Assembly (NCBI GenBank): GCA_017311185.1
Contig: JAESUZ010000132.1
Coordinates: 930,001-994,000 of the forward strand
Source: Proteles cristata cristata
Lineage: Eukaryota > Chordata > Mammalia > Carnivora > Hyaenidae
Reading direction: 5' to 3'
DNA: 64,000 nucleotides
Positions 1 through 9,867 of this stretch are shown here, one piece after another (positions within the stretch are counted from its first letter, which is position 1; every line of letters begins with the position of its first letter). The notes beneath the pieces are model-generated. The model saw nothing but the letters and a program-made list of their open reading frames with translations. It was not told the DNA's origin and ran no database searches. Made by a program: the position numbers and the translations under genes.

Positions 1-141
1 CACATCGGGTTCTGGGCTGAAAGCTCAGAGCCTGGAGCCTGCTTCAGATTCTGTGTCTCCTTCTCTCTCTGACCCTCCCCCACTCACACTCTGTGTCTCT
101 CTGAAAAATAAATTTAAATTATTTTAAAAGAATTAAAAAGA
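1..141 (+). mobile_element. CAN-SINE (feliform type), 5' part cut by window edge
   Basis: The sequence starts inside the SINE body, at the part reading GGGTTCTGGGCTGAAAGC. It continues through the AGAGCCTGGAGCCTGCTTC block, a CT-rich stretch and an A/T-rich tail. The tRNA-like head lies outside the window. Confidence 0.85.
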
Positions 142-182
142 AGGATATGTATGTAAACACTCATCAGAGTAATGAATTGAGA

Positions 183-356
183 TGAGAAATGAGCAGGGGA
201 GAGTCAGAGAGAGAGGGAGACACAGAATCCAAAGACGCTCCAGGCTCTGAGCTAGCTGTCAGCACAGAGCCCAACATGGGGCTCGAACCCACGAACCATG
301 AGATCATGACCTGAGCCAAAGTCAGACACCCACCGACTGAGCCACCCAGGTGCCCC
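183..356 (-). mobile_element. CAN-SINE, antisense
   Basis: Reverse-complement SINE: a GA-rich middle, then CAGGCTCTGAGCTAGCTGTC, then the tRNA-like head ending CCACCCAGGTGCCCC. The A-tail side is short. Confidence 0.88.
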
Positions 357-366
357 TTCGTTATTG

Positions 367-470
367 TTTTTTAAGATTTTATTTTTAAGTGATCTCTATA
401 CCCAACGTGAGGTTTGAACTCAGAACCTGGAGATAAAGAGCCACGTGCTCCACCAACCACCATGCGCCAT
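367..470 (-). mobile_element. Short-form CAN-SINE, antisense
   Basis: A shorter carnivore SINE subtype lacking the CT-rich middle. Its left end is TTTTAAGATTTTATTTTTAAG, followed by a diverged CCCAACGTGAGGTTTGAAC block and a degraded tRNA-like head. Confidence 0.7.
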
Positions 471-844
471 GTACATTGTTTCAGCGTTTGAAAAGCACTG
501 CTCTAAAAAACAAAGGAGGGAAGGCCAAACTGTACCCTTTGTGTGGGTGAGAAGCCGGGGGGAGGGGGGGGTCTCTTGTCCTAACAGTTGACCACATACC
601 CCCAGGATGGTCGAGGGGGAACAATTGCCCCCCACTTTCCAGAGCACAGAAGAGGCATCCCTTTTGCACCTGGATGTGCTCCAGTCCCTTTGCTACTCTC
701 TTTAGTGGGAAGGCAGGGATGGTGACTTTTACTCAATTCCCCATCCCTGGAATGTTTTCATGTTTCCCAAGTACCTCCACAGAGCAAGCTGATCAAGATT
801 TTTGGATGTAGGGTCACTTTTTGAGCCTTCCAAGTGCCAAGTGC

Positions 845-886
845 CGCCTAGTCCCCAATCCCTGTCGCCTAGTCCCCAATCCCTGT
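845..886 (+). repeat. Two-copy 21-bp tandem duplication
   Basis: The 21-mer CGCCTAGTCCCCAATCCCTGT occurs twice back to back with no mismatch. This suggests a recent slippage event in otherwise unique sequence. Confidence 0.9.
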
Positions 887-1340
887 CGTAAGAACCTGTG
901 GAGAGGCAGAAGGCAGCTTGGGAAGCCAGGAAAGGCAGGTTTGGCCCCCAGGTGTCTCTCCTCAGATGCCTTCCCCTCCCAGTTCCACTATTTGGTAGAC
1001 TGTCGAATGTAGTGGTGAGGGACAGAAAAAACTGGAAAGCTCGACTTCTGCCCACAGTAGCCTAAGCTGGTGGTTAGCCCCTGTTTGTCATTTTGCAAAT
1101 CTTGTCTATCCACCTCCGGGGGGTGACTCCCAACCTCACCCCAGGGGGCAATGACTAATTACAAAACGAGTTTTCTCTCTTTTCAGTCTGCTCAGCTCCC
1201 CGCCCACAGTGCCCCCTCCCTTCCCAACCCAGTGCCAGCCTAGCCTAGACTGACTCCCTTGCTAGACTGGGTTGAATGAACTCTAGGCCCGGCCCCTCCT
1301 CGCCAGGCTGGGCCTTCTGGGGCTCTCTCCTCCCCAGTCA

Positions 1341-1358
1341 GCTTCACTTTCACTTTCC
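1341..1358 (-). promoter_or_regulatory. IRF/ISRE-type motif (candidate)
   Basis: On the minus strand the sequence reads GGAAAGTGAAAGTGAAGC. It contains repeated AAGTGA hexamers and GAAAGTGAAA, the classic interferon regulatory factor recognition pattern. It sits in a GC-rich unique stretch. The motif is seen directly; binding is inferred. Confidence 0.45.
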
Positions 1359-1479
1359 AGCCACTCTCACTTCTCTGTCAGCTCCTCACCCTGGAGCTCG
1401 GAGCCCTCCCCCCCCTCCAAGGTGAGGGCCATTGCTTAAGTCCTGAGTGACCCCCGATTAGCCAGGTCTTGCCTCCACG

Positions 1480-2058
1480 ATAGTCAACAAATATTTATGA
1501 AACCCACTTCAAGTATGCAGGGAGAGGGACATGAGCGAGGTTCCTGCACACACATTCTAGAAGCCTGGGTGATGCAGAGGTGCAATCAAGCAATTAAAAA
1601 CAGTGAACAAAGCCTCTGCAGCTAGATGTATGGTGCTAGAGAGGCACATGGAGAGCTACAGCTGAGGCCACCTTGAGCAGCCAGGGAGGGCCCCCTGGGG
1701 GCAGAGAAGCCTGTGCTGAAGACTGAAGTTGACCTAAGGTTGGCTGCCAGGTGAAGGAAGGGAAGAGCCTTCCCAGGTTTGTGAGGGGTGCCATGTTGGG
1801 GAGGCTGGCTGGAGCCCACAGGATGGCGGTGGTGGTGCAAGGAGCTGGGGCTGCATGGATAGAAAGAGCGGGATCTAAAAGGACTGTAAAGGCACCTGGG
1901 TGGCTTAGTCGGTTAAATGTCCAACTTCAGCTCAGGTCACGATCTCATGGTTCATGGGTTTGAGCCCCACATTGGGCTCTGTGGTGACAGCTCAGAGTCT
2001 GGATCTTGCTTCGGATTCTGTGTCTCCCCCTCTCTCTGCCCCTCCCCTGCTCGTGCTC

Positions 2059-2093
<35 letters not shown>

Positions 2094-2260
2094 AATAAAC
2101 AAACATTAAAAATTTTTAAATATAAATAAATAAAAGGACCATCGAAACCTGCTAAGCCATTTGGACTCTGTCCTGAGGTGATGGGTGCCACAGAATGGTC
2201 AGAAGCCAGAGCAACATAATGCACAGAATGGAGTCGAAGGGCGAGACGACACAGAGAGGT
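1480..2260 (-). mobile_element. L2-like fossil (antisense), split by a SINE
   Basis: The left end reads CAACAAATATTTATGAAACC, like the antisense 3' end of L2. The stretch on both sides of the SINE at 1891-2136 resembles degraded antisense L2, for example GCCATTTGGACTCTGTCCTGAGG. Similarity is weak and boundaries are approximate. Confidence 0.5.
1891..2136 (+). mobile_element. CAN-SINE, sense
   Basis: Full-length: head GGCACCTGGGTGGCTTAGTC, body, a (TC)n run at about 2062-2090, and tail AAAAATAAACAAACATTAAAAA. It interrupts an older L2-like fossil. Confidence 0.93.
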
Positions 2261-2884
2261 CAGTCGTGTCTCTTCATGAATGGTGCTTCTCTGTTCTCTG
2301 AAGGCGGAAGAGGTTGGAGGTGCAGGAAGTGAGGGCAGGGATGAAAAGGTCTTTCCGGGACCGATTGAATTCCAGGTGTCTGTGGGACACTAGGCCACTG
2401 GTGTATGGTGTTCTAGGCCCCTGAGCAGGGGCCTGAGGCAGAGTTCTAGACTAGTGGCCGCCCACCCTCAGAGCTAATGGGAGGTGAGGGGAGGTGGATC
2501 GTGACCAGATGGGAAGGCCTGCAGTAGAGAAGCCATTGGCAGAGAAGGACGCAGCAGAGAAGCGGAGAGGAAGCAGCTGGAGAAAGAACCCGATGCCTCA
2601 AGGAGCGTGGTGTGGTCAACGGGGTGGCATGCTGCTGACAGGCCACGTATGGCAAGGCCAGAATCGCTTCCCAGAGACAGAGCAAAGGGAGAACCCTTGA
2701 GAGCCGTGGCCGGAGCAGTTTGGGTGGTGGTCGCGGAGGGAGAGTGACAGAGAGCTGTCTGGTTGTGAGGCTGGGGAATAAAAAGGCAAGGGGAGGAACA
2801 GCCTGAGGCCAGGCCAGCTCCCAAGGGCCTCTGGGCCCCAAACAGCCTCTTCCCCTTCCAGTTAAGCATTATTTAATTGTCTTC
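2261..2884. other. Intergenic DNA, possibly degraded old repeat
   Basis: G/A-rich sequence with no recognisable gene. Some of it may continue the L2-like fossil to the left, but I cannot align it with confidence. Open frames of up to 131 codons on the minus strand show no known domain. Confidence 0.4.
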
Positions 2885-3325
2885 TTCACGTTTCTTACGA
2901 TTATTTCTTATGGCCAACAGACACATGAAAAGATGCTCAACATCGCCAATCATCAGGGAAATGCAAATCAAAACTACCATGAGATACCACACCTCACACC
3001 CGTTGGAATGGCTAAAATCAACAACGCAAGAAACAACAGGTGTTGGCCTGGATGTGGAGAAAGGGGAACCCTCGCACATTGTTGGTGGGAATGCGAACTG
3101 GTGCAGCCACTGTGGACACAGTATGGAGGTTCCTCAAAAAGTTAGGAGTAGAACCTACCCCACACCCCAGCAATCGCACTACTGGGTATTTACCCAAAGG
3201 ATATAAGAATGGTAATTCAGAGGGATACACTCACCCCGATGTTTATAACAGCGTTATTTGGAATAGCCAAGCTATGGAAGTAGCCCAAGTGTCCATCGAC
3301 TGATAAGTGGATAAAGAAGCTGTGG

Positions 3326-3371
<46 letters not shown>

Positions 3372-3705
3372 ATCTATCTCATGGAATATTACTCAGCCAC
3401 AAAAGAATGAAATCTTGTTATGTGCAATGACATGGATGGAGCTAGAGAGTATAATGCTAAGTATATTTTGTAAGGAAAATAAGTCAGAGAAAGACAAATA
3501 CCATATTATTTCACTCATATATGGAATTTAAGAAACAAATGAGCAAAGGAAAAAAAAAGAGACAAACTAAGAAACAGACTCTTAACTGTAGAGAACACAT
3601 GGATGATTACTAGTGGGGGGTGTAGGGGGGATGGGTGAAACAGGGGATGGGGAGTAAATTTATGGTGAAAAATAAAATAATTTTTAAAAAAAATGAAATT
3701 TAAGG
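2885..3705 (+). mobile_element. L1 3' end, 5'-truncated
   Basis: This is the end of L1 ORF2 and the 3' UTR in sense orientation. Landmarks include ACATGAAAAGATGCTCAACATC, GAAATGCAAATCAAAAC, ATGGAATATTACTCAGCCAC and CATGGATGGAGCTAGAGAG. It ends in an AATAAAATAATTTTTAAAA tail. Broken frames carry fragments of the ORF2 C-terminus. It is heavily 5' truncated and not active, and a tetranucleotide microsatellite has expanded inside it. Confidence 0.93.
3326..3379 (+). repeat. (TCTA)n microsatellite inside L1
   Basis: About eleven nearly pure TCTA/ATCT units, then an interrupted CATCTATCTC end. It sits where the L1 consensus normally has a short TATA-rich segment before the ATGGAATATTACTC landmark. 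It is probably length-polymorphic. Confidence 0.95.
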
Positions 3706-4475
3706 GAAAGTGAAGATTCTTTCTTATTTTGTGCCCAAACCAGCTACCCTATAAGTTCAGCTCACAGTTCTGCTGCTATTTCTGGAGGCAACATACAGCG
3801 TGATCAGTGCCCCCTCATTCCCATTCAAGAGCTAGTCCAGGAGGCGTGTCTGGCCTCCCTTCCCGCCCTCAATCTCCATCTCTTTCCATTCTTCTTCCTC
3901 CCTTCACGGACCCATTTCTGCCTCAGCGGCTCTCTGCGGACCACCATCCAGTGCGTTGGCTCTTCAAGACATGTCCAGATCTGAACCCTGCCCACCCGCG
4001 TGTGTTCTGCCAGCACGCAGGATGGGACTGTCATCTTCTCTTTCTAGATGCCTCTGCCATGGCCACCTTGCCCTCAATCATGGAACTAACTCTTAGACTG
4101 GAAGAGAAGTTGAGATTCTGGAGGATTTAGATGAGAGTTCAATATCCTAATCTTGCAGGTAAAGAATCTGAGGACAGTCAAGGCCACAGAGCTAGGCACT
4201 GGCAGATGAACAACCAGAGCCCCAGGCTCATGCGATGGGTGAGGCCCGCACGGCCCAGGGAAGCACGCGGCTGGTGCCGTGTGGGCTGCAGCGGTGGTAA
4301 TATGGGGGGTGGGGGGGTGGGGGGAAGCAACAGTCCAAAGGCTGTGGGTGGGAGCTCATACTGGTAGAGACATTTTAGAGAGTGTCCAAAAGGGTTCTAT
4401 CCTATGAAAACATAGGGCTGTTTACAGATCAATGTTTGAGGATGCTGTGCAAGAGATAGCTAATTATCCCACACT
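3706..4475. other. Non-repetitive intergenic DNA
   Basis: No gene recognised. A weak MIR-like stretch may lie at 4140-4230. A G-rich run at 4302-4324 (GGGGGGTGGGGGGGTGGGGG) has quadruplex potential. Confidence 0.5.
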
Positions 4476-4479
4476 AGAT

Positions 4480-5125
4480 TTTTCTCTCCTTCTTCTTTCA
4501 GCACTAGAACCCCCAACTTTTACTGGGGCACTCAGCTACCCAATGTGAAGTTTATATTTCCCAGAGTCTCTCCCAGCCACGTGTGGCCATGTGACCCAGT
4601 TCCGGCCAGTGAGTGTGAGCAAAAGTGATGTGCAATTTCTGGGTGGTGCACCTAGAGGTAAGGGGTCTTCTACCCCACCACCACCACCACCTTCCAGAGG
4701 ACATAGTGTTGAGTCATCTTCAACCATGTAGACAGTGACATAAGACAAAAGGTGTCTGCAGGGCACCTGCGTGGCTCAGTCGGTTAAGCCTCTTACTCTT
4801 GATTTCAGCTCAGGTCATGATCTCACTTTGAGAGACCTCACTTTGCACCGATGGTGCAGAACCTACTTGGGATTCTCTCTCTCTCTCCCTCTCTCTCTGC
4901 CCCTCCCCTCCCTGCTCTCTCCCTCTTCCTCTCAAAATGAATAAAAGAAACTTAAAAAAAGAGAAAAGACAAAAGAGATCCGCATCCCTGGCAAAGCAGA
5001 GCCACCCTATCCACCCCGTACTGCCTCCACACCTACTAAAATCCAAGAGGCCACTTCTGTCTTGATAAAGTGCCTTCACCGCAGGTCTTTGTTAAAGCAA
5101 CTAAACTGTATCCTAACTGGCACAA
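4480..5125 (+). mobile_element. Old interspersed repeat, family unassigned, split by a SINE
   Basis: GTGACCCAGTTCCGGCCAGT and AAAAGTGATGTGCAATTTC resemble a widespread ancient mammalian repeat. The end at 5090-5125 resembles the typical repeat ending with TAACTGGCACA. I could not name the family. The SINE at 4762-4965 interrupts it. Confidence 0.4.
4762..4965 (+). mobile_element. CAN-SINE, sense
   Basis: Head GGCACCTGCGTGGCTCAGTC, CT-rich middle and tail AATGAATAAAAGAAACTTAAAA. AAGACAAAAG occurs at 4742-4751 and 4966-4975 and is a candidate target-site duplication, although about ten extra bases separate the left copy from the SINE head. Confidence 0.9.
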
Positions 5126-5167
5126 ATGTTTGTTTCAACATCGTTGATAGGTTGCATGTATGTGTGT

Positions 5168-5693
5168 ATCGTTCTTAGTTCATTAATCCTCTCAGGAAAA
5201 ATCTGCACGATCACCACAGACAAAGTCACTGCTAAATCTCTACTCCTTCCGCCGTCCTGTATCCAGGGCTCTTCCTGTCAGCGTCAACAGCAGCTATTCC
5301 AGTGCCGCTGGACTTTGTTCATCCTGTTCTTGCTCTCCTTTCATCTTTCCATGAGGTCTCTTTCTTCTCACACAGGCCACGTCTTGCAAGTCTATGTCTG
5401 GGTTTTCTTCTCTTTGCGTCATCCAAGGAACCATAAATCCCTCCAAAGCCAATTGCCTGCCGCCACCAAAATGGGTTCTGAATCCAAATACGAAAATATC
5501 TGGTGTGGGCTTGTACATTTTGGCTAGTTTTTCTCGACTTTCTTTCTCAGGTACTGTTGCCTTTTCGGGATGAAGAACGTCAATGAGTATCTGTGTCCAC
5601 AGAAGTAGCTGGTTGGTCTCGAGCTTCCTGGTCCAGAGAGTTACTGTGTCATTCATGACGGTGGCTGAGTTTTAAGCAGTCAAGGAGGAAAAG
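5168..5693 (-). pseudogene. RPS24: Processed pseudogene of ribosomal protein S24
   Basis: Read on the minus strand, the start codon at 5656 opens a frame beginning MNDTVT, as in RPS24. [15 protein letters not shown] and [12 protein letters not shown] follow in the order expected for this 40S subunit protein. The leader upstream of the ATG (CTTTTCCTCCTTGACTGC) matches the RPS24 5' UTR. The 3' end contains a diverged version of its short UTR, ending GATTAATGAACTAAGAAC. There are no introns, so this is a retrocopy. One codon is lost before FVFGF. A one-base loss near 5450-5460 shifts the frame just after the GGG, and further deletions remove the basic C-terminal part. The left side lacks a clear A-tail. 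A short SINE lies just outside its 5' end. It cannot encode functional S24. Confidence 0.92.
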
Positions 5694-5703
5694 CAATGTA
5701 TTT

Positions 5704-5816
5704 ATTTTTTTAAAGATTTTATTTTTAAGTAATCTCTAGACCCAACATGGGGCTCAAACTCGCAACCCCAAGTTGAGAGTCATGTGCTCTACAGGCTGAG
5801 TCAACCAGGTATCCCA
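5704..5816 (-). mobile_element. Short-form CAN-SINE, antisense
   Basis: TTTTTAAAGATTTTATTTTTAAG, then CCCAACATGGGGCTCAAACTC, then a degraded tRNA-like head ending CCAGGTATCCC. It abuts the 5' end of the RPS24 retrocopy. Confidence 0.85.
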
Positions 5817-5854
5817 GGTTATTTTGTTTTTAATGGAAACACCAAAATCTCCAA

Positions 5855-6035
5855 CAGAGAGAGAGAGTGATCAAAAGAAAGCCATGCTGACTCTGTACAA
5901 CTAAGTATATGAAGTGATTATGAAAAGGATGAAGGTACGTGTGTGTACACACTCGGAATGATGTCCATGATATAATGTTAAAGTGAAAGAGGCAAGGGAC
6001 AGGACCATGTAGAAGATATTATGATTTGCCTAGTT
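5855..6035 (+). mobile_element. L1M-like 3' UTR fragment
   Basis: GATGTCCATGATATAATGTTAAAGTG and the surrounding AT-rich sequence match the pattern of older mammalian L1 3' UTRs. Boundaries are approximate. Confidence 0.5.
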
Positions 6036-6406
6036 TCCAGGGACAAGTCATTTCCTCCCTCTCTTGTAGAGGCTACAGAGGACATAGTCACCCTTGTCTC
6101 AGATAGAGTGGTGGCCCGAGGACGGAGGCCCAGAACTGTGGCAGCCTTTTTGTGCTATGTGGGAAGACCCCAGAGCTGGTGAAGGGGTCAGGGGAGCAAA
6201 CACTGAATGGAGCCTGAAGAGAAAGGCCACACACAGAAGACAGAAAACAGAGAACCGTGTGTGAGGACAGCGAGTGGCTGCATCAATCCTTAACTGAAGT
6301 CTGCATGGGATCTGGACATGTGCAGTGACTAAACCTTCAAACTCCATTTTGCTTATTGGTCGAAGTACATTTTAGCTAGGTTTTCTTTCACTCCAAAACA
6401 AAGACT
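6036..6406. other. Intergenic DNA without recognised features
   Basis: Unique-looking sequence. No gene, RNA or repeat that I can name. Confidence 0.5.
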
Positions 6407-6610
6407 TTTTTTTTAAGTGTTTATCTATTTTTGAGAGAGAGGGAAAGAGCATGAACAGGGGAGGGGCAGAGAGGAGAGGTAGACAGAGTATCCAAAGCAG
6501 GCTCTGCACTGACGGCAGAAAGCCCGATGTGGAACTTGAACTCACAAACTGTGAGACCATGACCTGAGCTGCAGACGGCCACCCAACCGACTAAGCCACC
6601 CAGGCGCCCC
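6407..6610 (-). mobile_element. CAN-SINE, antisense
   Basis: T-run and TTTATCTATTTTTGAGAGAG at the left, a GA-rich middle, and the tRNA-like head ending CCACCCAGGCGCCCC. Confidence 0.92.
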
Positions 6611-6654
6611 AGATAAACACTCTTTATAATAAGGACATTTATTATAACTTCATT

Positions 6655-7066
6655 TATAAGCAACATATTAGAAAATCTAAATTTCCTTTAAAAAATGGAT
6701 TAAAGATGTAATGGTCCTTCTAACTGTGAAATACTGTGCAGCTAACATTTAAAAAAATAACTATCTGTGATAGGAAAAGATATACCCAAGATAGATCATT
6801 AAATAAAAAAAAAAGAGAAGTGCAGATTATGTAAAGTACGCTACCAATTGTGTGAGGAAAAGTAATGCATAAACTTACATGTTTATAAAAATGCTCGAAA
6901 TATCTCTAGAAGGATACTCAAGGAATTGATAACAATGGGGGTCTGTCTAGCCAGGAAACTGTGAAGGATGGTTATTTTTCACTGTATCCCCTTTTTTACT
7001 TTTTAAATTTTATACCATGTGGATGTAATGCCTGTTCAAAAAATAAAGTTGCTTTAAAAAAATTTT
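6655..7066 (+). mobile_element. L1M-like 3' UTR and tail
   Basis: TAACAATGGGGGTCTGTCTAG, TTTTTCACTGTATCCCC and TATACCATGTGGATGTAATG, ending AAAAAATAAAGTTGCTTTAAAA, match the typical 3' end of an old mammalian L1. The SINE at 6407-6610 lies between this and the fragment at 5855. Confidence 0.6.
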
Positions 7067-7254
7067 TTTAAAGAAAGAAAACTCCTAACTGATGGAGCAG
7101 GCACGCAGGAATGTTTATAACTGTCACACGCACCAGCGTGCAGAAAGTCTGGAACAATCCACAGACTGCCAACAGCGGCTACCCCAAGGAGAGGAGTTGG
7201 AGCGCCCGTGCGGGCCGCCAGGAATGATTTCCCAACTGAAAGGTCACTCCGCGC

Positions 7255-7440
7255 TGACATTTACTGCAAGGCAATGTTCTAAGCTTTACAGGTATCACGT
7301 CATTTTATCTTCGCCCAAGGAGCTGAGGAGATCAGCTCCATCACCCTAAATTAACAGGTGGGGAAATAGAGGCCGGAAGAGCTTAGGTGGCCGCAGTCAG
7401 TGAGTGGCAGGGCTGGGATTGAAGCAGGGACAGTTAAAGG
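7255..7440 (-). mobile_element. MIR fossil, antisense
   Basis: Antisense MIR order: TTTACTGCAAGGCAATGTTC, TCATTTTATCTTCGCCCAAG, GGTGGGGAAATAGAGGCCGG, then GTGGCAGGGCTGGGATTGAA. Confidence 0.75.
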
Positions 7441-8009
7441 CCTCGCCCACTTGCTACATTAACACCACCTTGCTGGTGCCTGGGTGGGTCACGGTCATTG
7501 GGGGCCGCAGGAAAATCCTTTCCTGTACCCTTGTCACTAAAGCTCTTTCCGCACCACCGACAGGGTAGTGCCCCCCATCCCCCCCCGCCCCCCCTCCGTC
7601 TTCTTTCCTTTTGCACCTTGCTGCCAGAAACCATGCCCCACCCCCGCATCTTTATCTCAGCTGGAAAACAGGCACCTGCAGGCTATTGGGGCCCCCACCA
7701 AACTGCACTGTGGTTAAGCTCCACCCACCTGCCCGGTCTACCTGGGGAAATGTGATAGAAAGGGTTGGCAGCAAGTCCTAGTCTGAGAAGGATAGGAGAA
7801 AGAGGGTGCTCTGGTGGGACAATTGTGCAAAATCCAACCCATTTAGCAATGTACAGACTTTCAGCCCAGCCATTTCAAGTTTAGGACAGGGCGCTACGGA
7901 AATGCCTGGGTAATGTGCTGGTGGCCGGCAGGCAGGGTTCCTACAGCAGTCCCAGGCCGCGGAATTCTGAGCAGCTGTCAAAGGAATAGAGTGGGTCTGA
8001 CTTACAAAC
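7441..8009. other. Non-repetitive GC-rich intergenic DNA
   Basis: No gene recognised. It includes C-rich tracts near 7569-7593 and an A-poor stretch with several short open frames that show no known protein. Confidence 0.5.
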
Positions 8010-8053
8010 AGCCCCGAGGACGCCTGTGGTATGCTGTTTAAAAGACACGCTGT

Positions 8054-8268
8054 GGGGTGCCTGGGTGGCTCCGTTGGTTGGGCGTCCGACTTCAGCTCAG
8101 GTCATGATCTCACGGTTTGGGGGTTCGAGCCCTTCGTCGGGCTCTGTGCTGACAGCTAGAGCCTGGAGCCTGCTTCACATTCTGTGTCTCCTCTCTCTTT
8201 GACCTTCCCCTGCTCATGCTGTCTCTCTCTCTCTCTCAGAAATAAATTTTTAAAAAACATTAAAAAAT
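8054..8268 (+). mobile_element. CAN-SINE, sense (1 of 4 in cluster)
   Basis: Head GGGGTGCCTGGGTGGCTCCG and a full body. Flanks AAGACACGCT and GAGACATGCT look like a diverged target-site duplication. Confidence 0.93.
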
Positions 8269-8366
8269 AAGAGACATGCTATAAAGTGATATATAGAGTA
8301 TAACTCATGTTTAAAAAAAACAATGAAAGCAATGTACATAGAAACGTATATATAGAAAATGGTCTG

Positions 8367-8587
8367 GTGGTGTCTGTGTGGCTCAGTCGGTTGAGTATCC
8401 GACTTTGGCTCAGGTCATGATCTCAATATTCGTGGGTTCAAGCCCCACACCAGGCTCTGTGCTGACGGCTAGCTCAGAGCCTGGAGCCTGCTTCAGATTC
8501 TGTGTCTCCTTCTCTCTCTGACCCTCCCCTGATCACACTGTCTCTCTCTCTCTCTTTCATAAATAAATAAAACATTTTTTAAAACTT
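8367..8587 (+). mobile_element. CAN-SINE, sense (2 of 4 in cluster)
   Basis: Flanked by an exact 14-bp target-site duplication, TAGAAAATGGTCTG at 8353-8366 and 8588-8601. This fixes both boundaries of the insertion. Confidence 0.97.
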
Positions 8588-8730
8588 TAGAAAATGGTCT
8601 GAAAGGCTATATACCAAACCGATAATAGTGCAAAACAGAATTAGGGAGGAGATGCGAGGAGAGGGAGGATTTTTCATTTTTTTAATTTGTATATTTCAAT
8701 AGTGTCCATATCTTTATAAGAATATTTCAG

Positions 8731-8949
8731 GGGCACCTGTGTGGCTCGGTCAGTTAAGCATCCAACTTCAGTTCAGGTCATGATCTCATGGTTTGTGGGC
8801 TCGAGCCCCACGTCAGGCTCTGTGCTGACAGCTCGGAGCCTGGAGCCTGCTTCAGATTCTATGTCTCCCTCTCTCTCTGCCCCCCGCCTCTACTCACTCT
8901 CTGTTTCTCTCTCTCTCAAAAATGAATAAACATTAAAAATTTTTTTAAA
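8731..8949 (+). mobile_element. CAN-SINE, sense (3 of 4 in cluster)
   Basis: Exact 13-bp target-site duplication AAGAATATTTCAG at 8718-8730 and 8950-8962. The last base may belong to the G-run of the head. Confidence 0.96.
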
Positions 8950-8965
8950 AAGAATATTTCAGTTG

Positions 8966-9093
8966 TGGGGGGCACCTGAGTGGCTCAATTGGTTAAGCGT
9001 CCAACTCTTGATTTTGGCTCAAGTTATGATCTCACAGTTTGTGGGTTCGAGCCCCGAGTCAGGCTCTGCGATGACAGTGTGAAGCCTGCTTGG

Positions 9094-9127
<34 letters not shown>

Positions 9128-9165
9128 GCCCCCCTCTCTCAAAATAAATAAATAAACTTAAAAAT
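8966..9165 (+). mobile_element. CAN-SINE, sense (4 of 4 in cluster)
   Basis: Starts almost directly after the duplicated target site of the previous SINE. It belongs to the variant with AACTCTTGATTTTGGCTC after the head and a long (CT)n run at about 9099-9125. Confidence 0.93.
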
Positions 9166-9240
9166 GATATGGGGTTTTTTTTGGGAAAAAAAACTGTTTC
9201 AATTGTGTTATTACACTTAAAAAACATTAGTACCAATACA

Positions 9241-9867
9241 AGAACTTTTTGTGGCCTAAGCGGCAGCTTGTCCACTGTTCCTATTCCCTTATCTCTGCCT
9301 CCCTCCCATATACAATCTTGCCTGCTCCTTCTCCCATTGGCTATCTTTGGACCTCAGACTCCTGAGCTGGTTGCAAGACCCCGGAGCCCCTCCAAACCAC
9401 ACTCACTAATCCATCCCTAATCTCGGCCCCTCAGCAGCTGAGCCGGCTGCTGTCTCCAGTGGGAGGTGGGCAGGAGTCCGCTTGGTTGGTGCCCACCATA
9501 AAAAGAGGAACAACAGAAAAACAAACAAACGAACAAACAAAAGAGGAGCAGCTGTGGCCTACGGATGCTCAGAGATCCGGGACATGAGGCCCAGATTCTC
9601 CCAGGAAAGTGTATTTCTTCCTCTCCTTCCTGACATACCCAATGCTTTCAGAGCTTTTTCTAAGAATTTTCTAAGTGAAAGTGTTGGTCAAAACCATCTC
9701 TGAGTCCCACACTCTTGCGTGGCAAGTGAGGACACTGCATCCAGGCTAAGCCTTTGCCACCTGCTCCTCTCCAGGGGGGTGACACTCCCTTACCAGTTTC
9801 AGAGTCTGAACGCTCACTGTGGAAAGCGACCAGGAAAGGCTCAGGAAAGCGACCGCATCAGACAAGC
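9241..9867. other. Non-repetitive intergenic DNA
   Basis: No gene recognised. A short (AAAC)n-like run lies at about 9515-9541. Confidence 0.5.

Larger units (their letters stand above)
471..1479. other. Non-repetitive intergenic DNA
   Basis: No convincing gene. It holds a tandem duplication of a 21-mer (CGCCTAGTCCCCAATCCCTGT at 845-865 and 866-886). A GC-rich stretch at about 1180-1420 includes an IRF-type motif at 1341-1358. Short open frames here show no recognisable protein. Confidence 0.6.
8010..9240 (+). mobile_element. L1M-like 3' UTR broken by four head-to-tail SINEs
   Basis: Between SINEs the residual sequence includes ATAGAGTATAACTCATG, GGCTATATACCAAACCGATAATAG and GGATTTTTCATTTTTTTAATTTG. 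It reads in order like an old L1 3' UTR. Four CAN-SINEs, all in sense orientation, fill most of the interval. Confidence 0.55.

Noticed and set aside
1891..1990. tRNA-like sequences at the start of each SINE
   Set aside because: They are tRNA-derived SINE heads with degraded stems, embedded in transposons, not functional tRNA genes.
2877..3303. Open frames resembling a conserved protein (fragments such as KTTMRYH)
   Set aside because: These are pieces of L1 ORF2 C-terminal sequence in broken frames, not a host gene.
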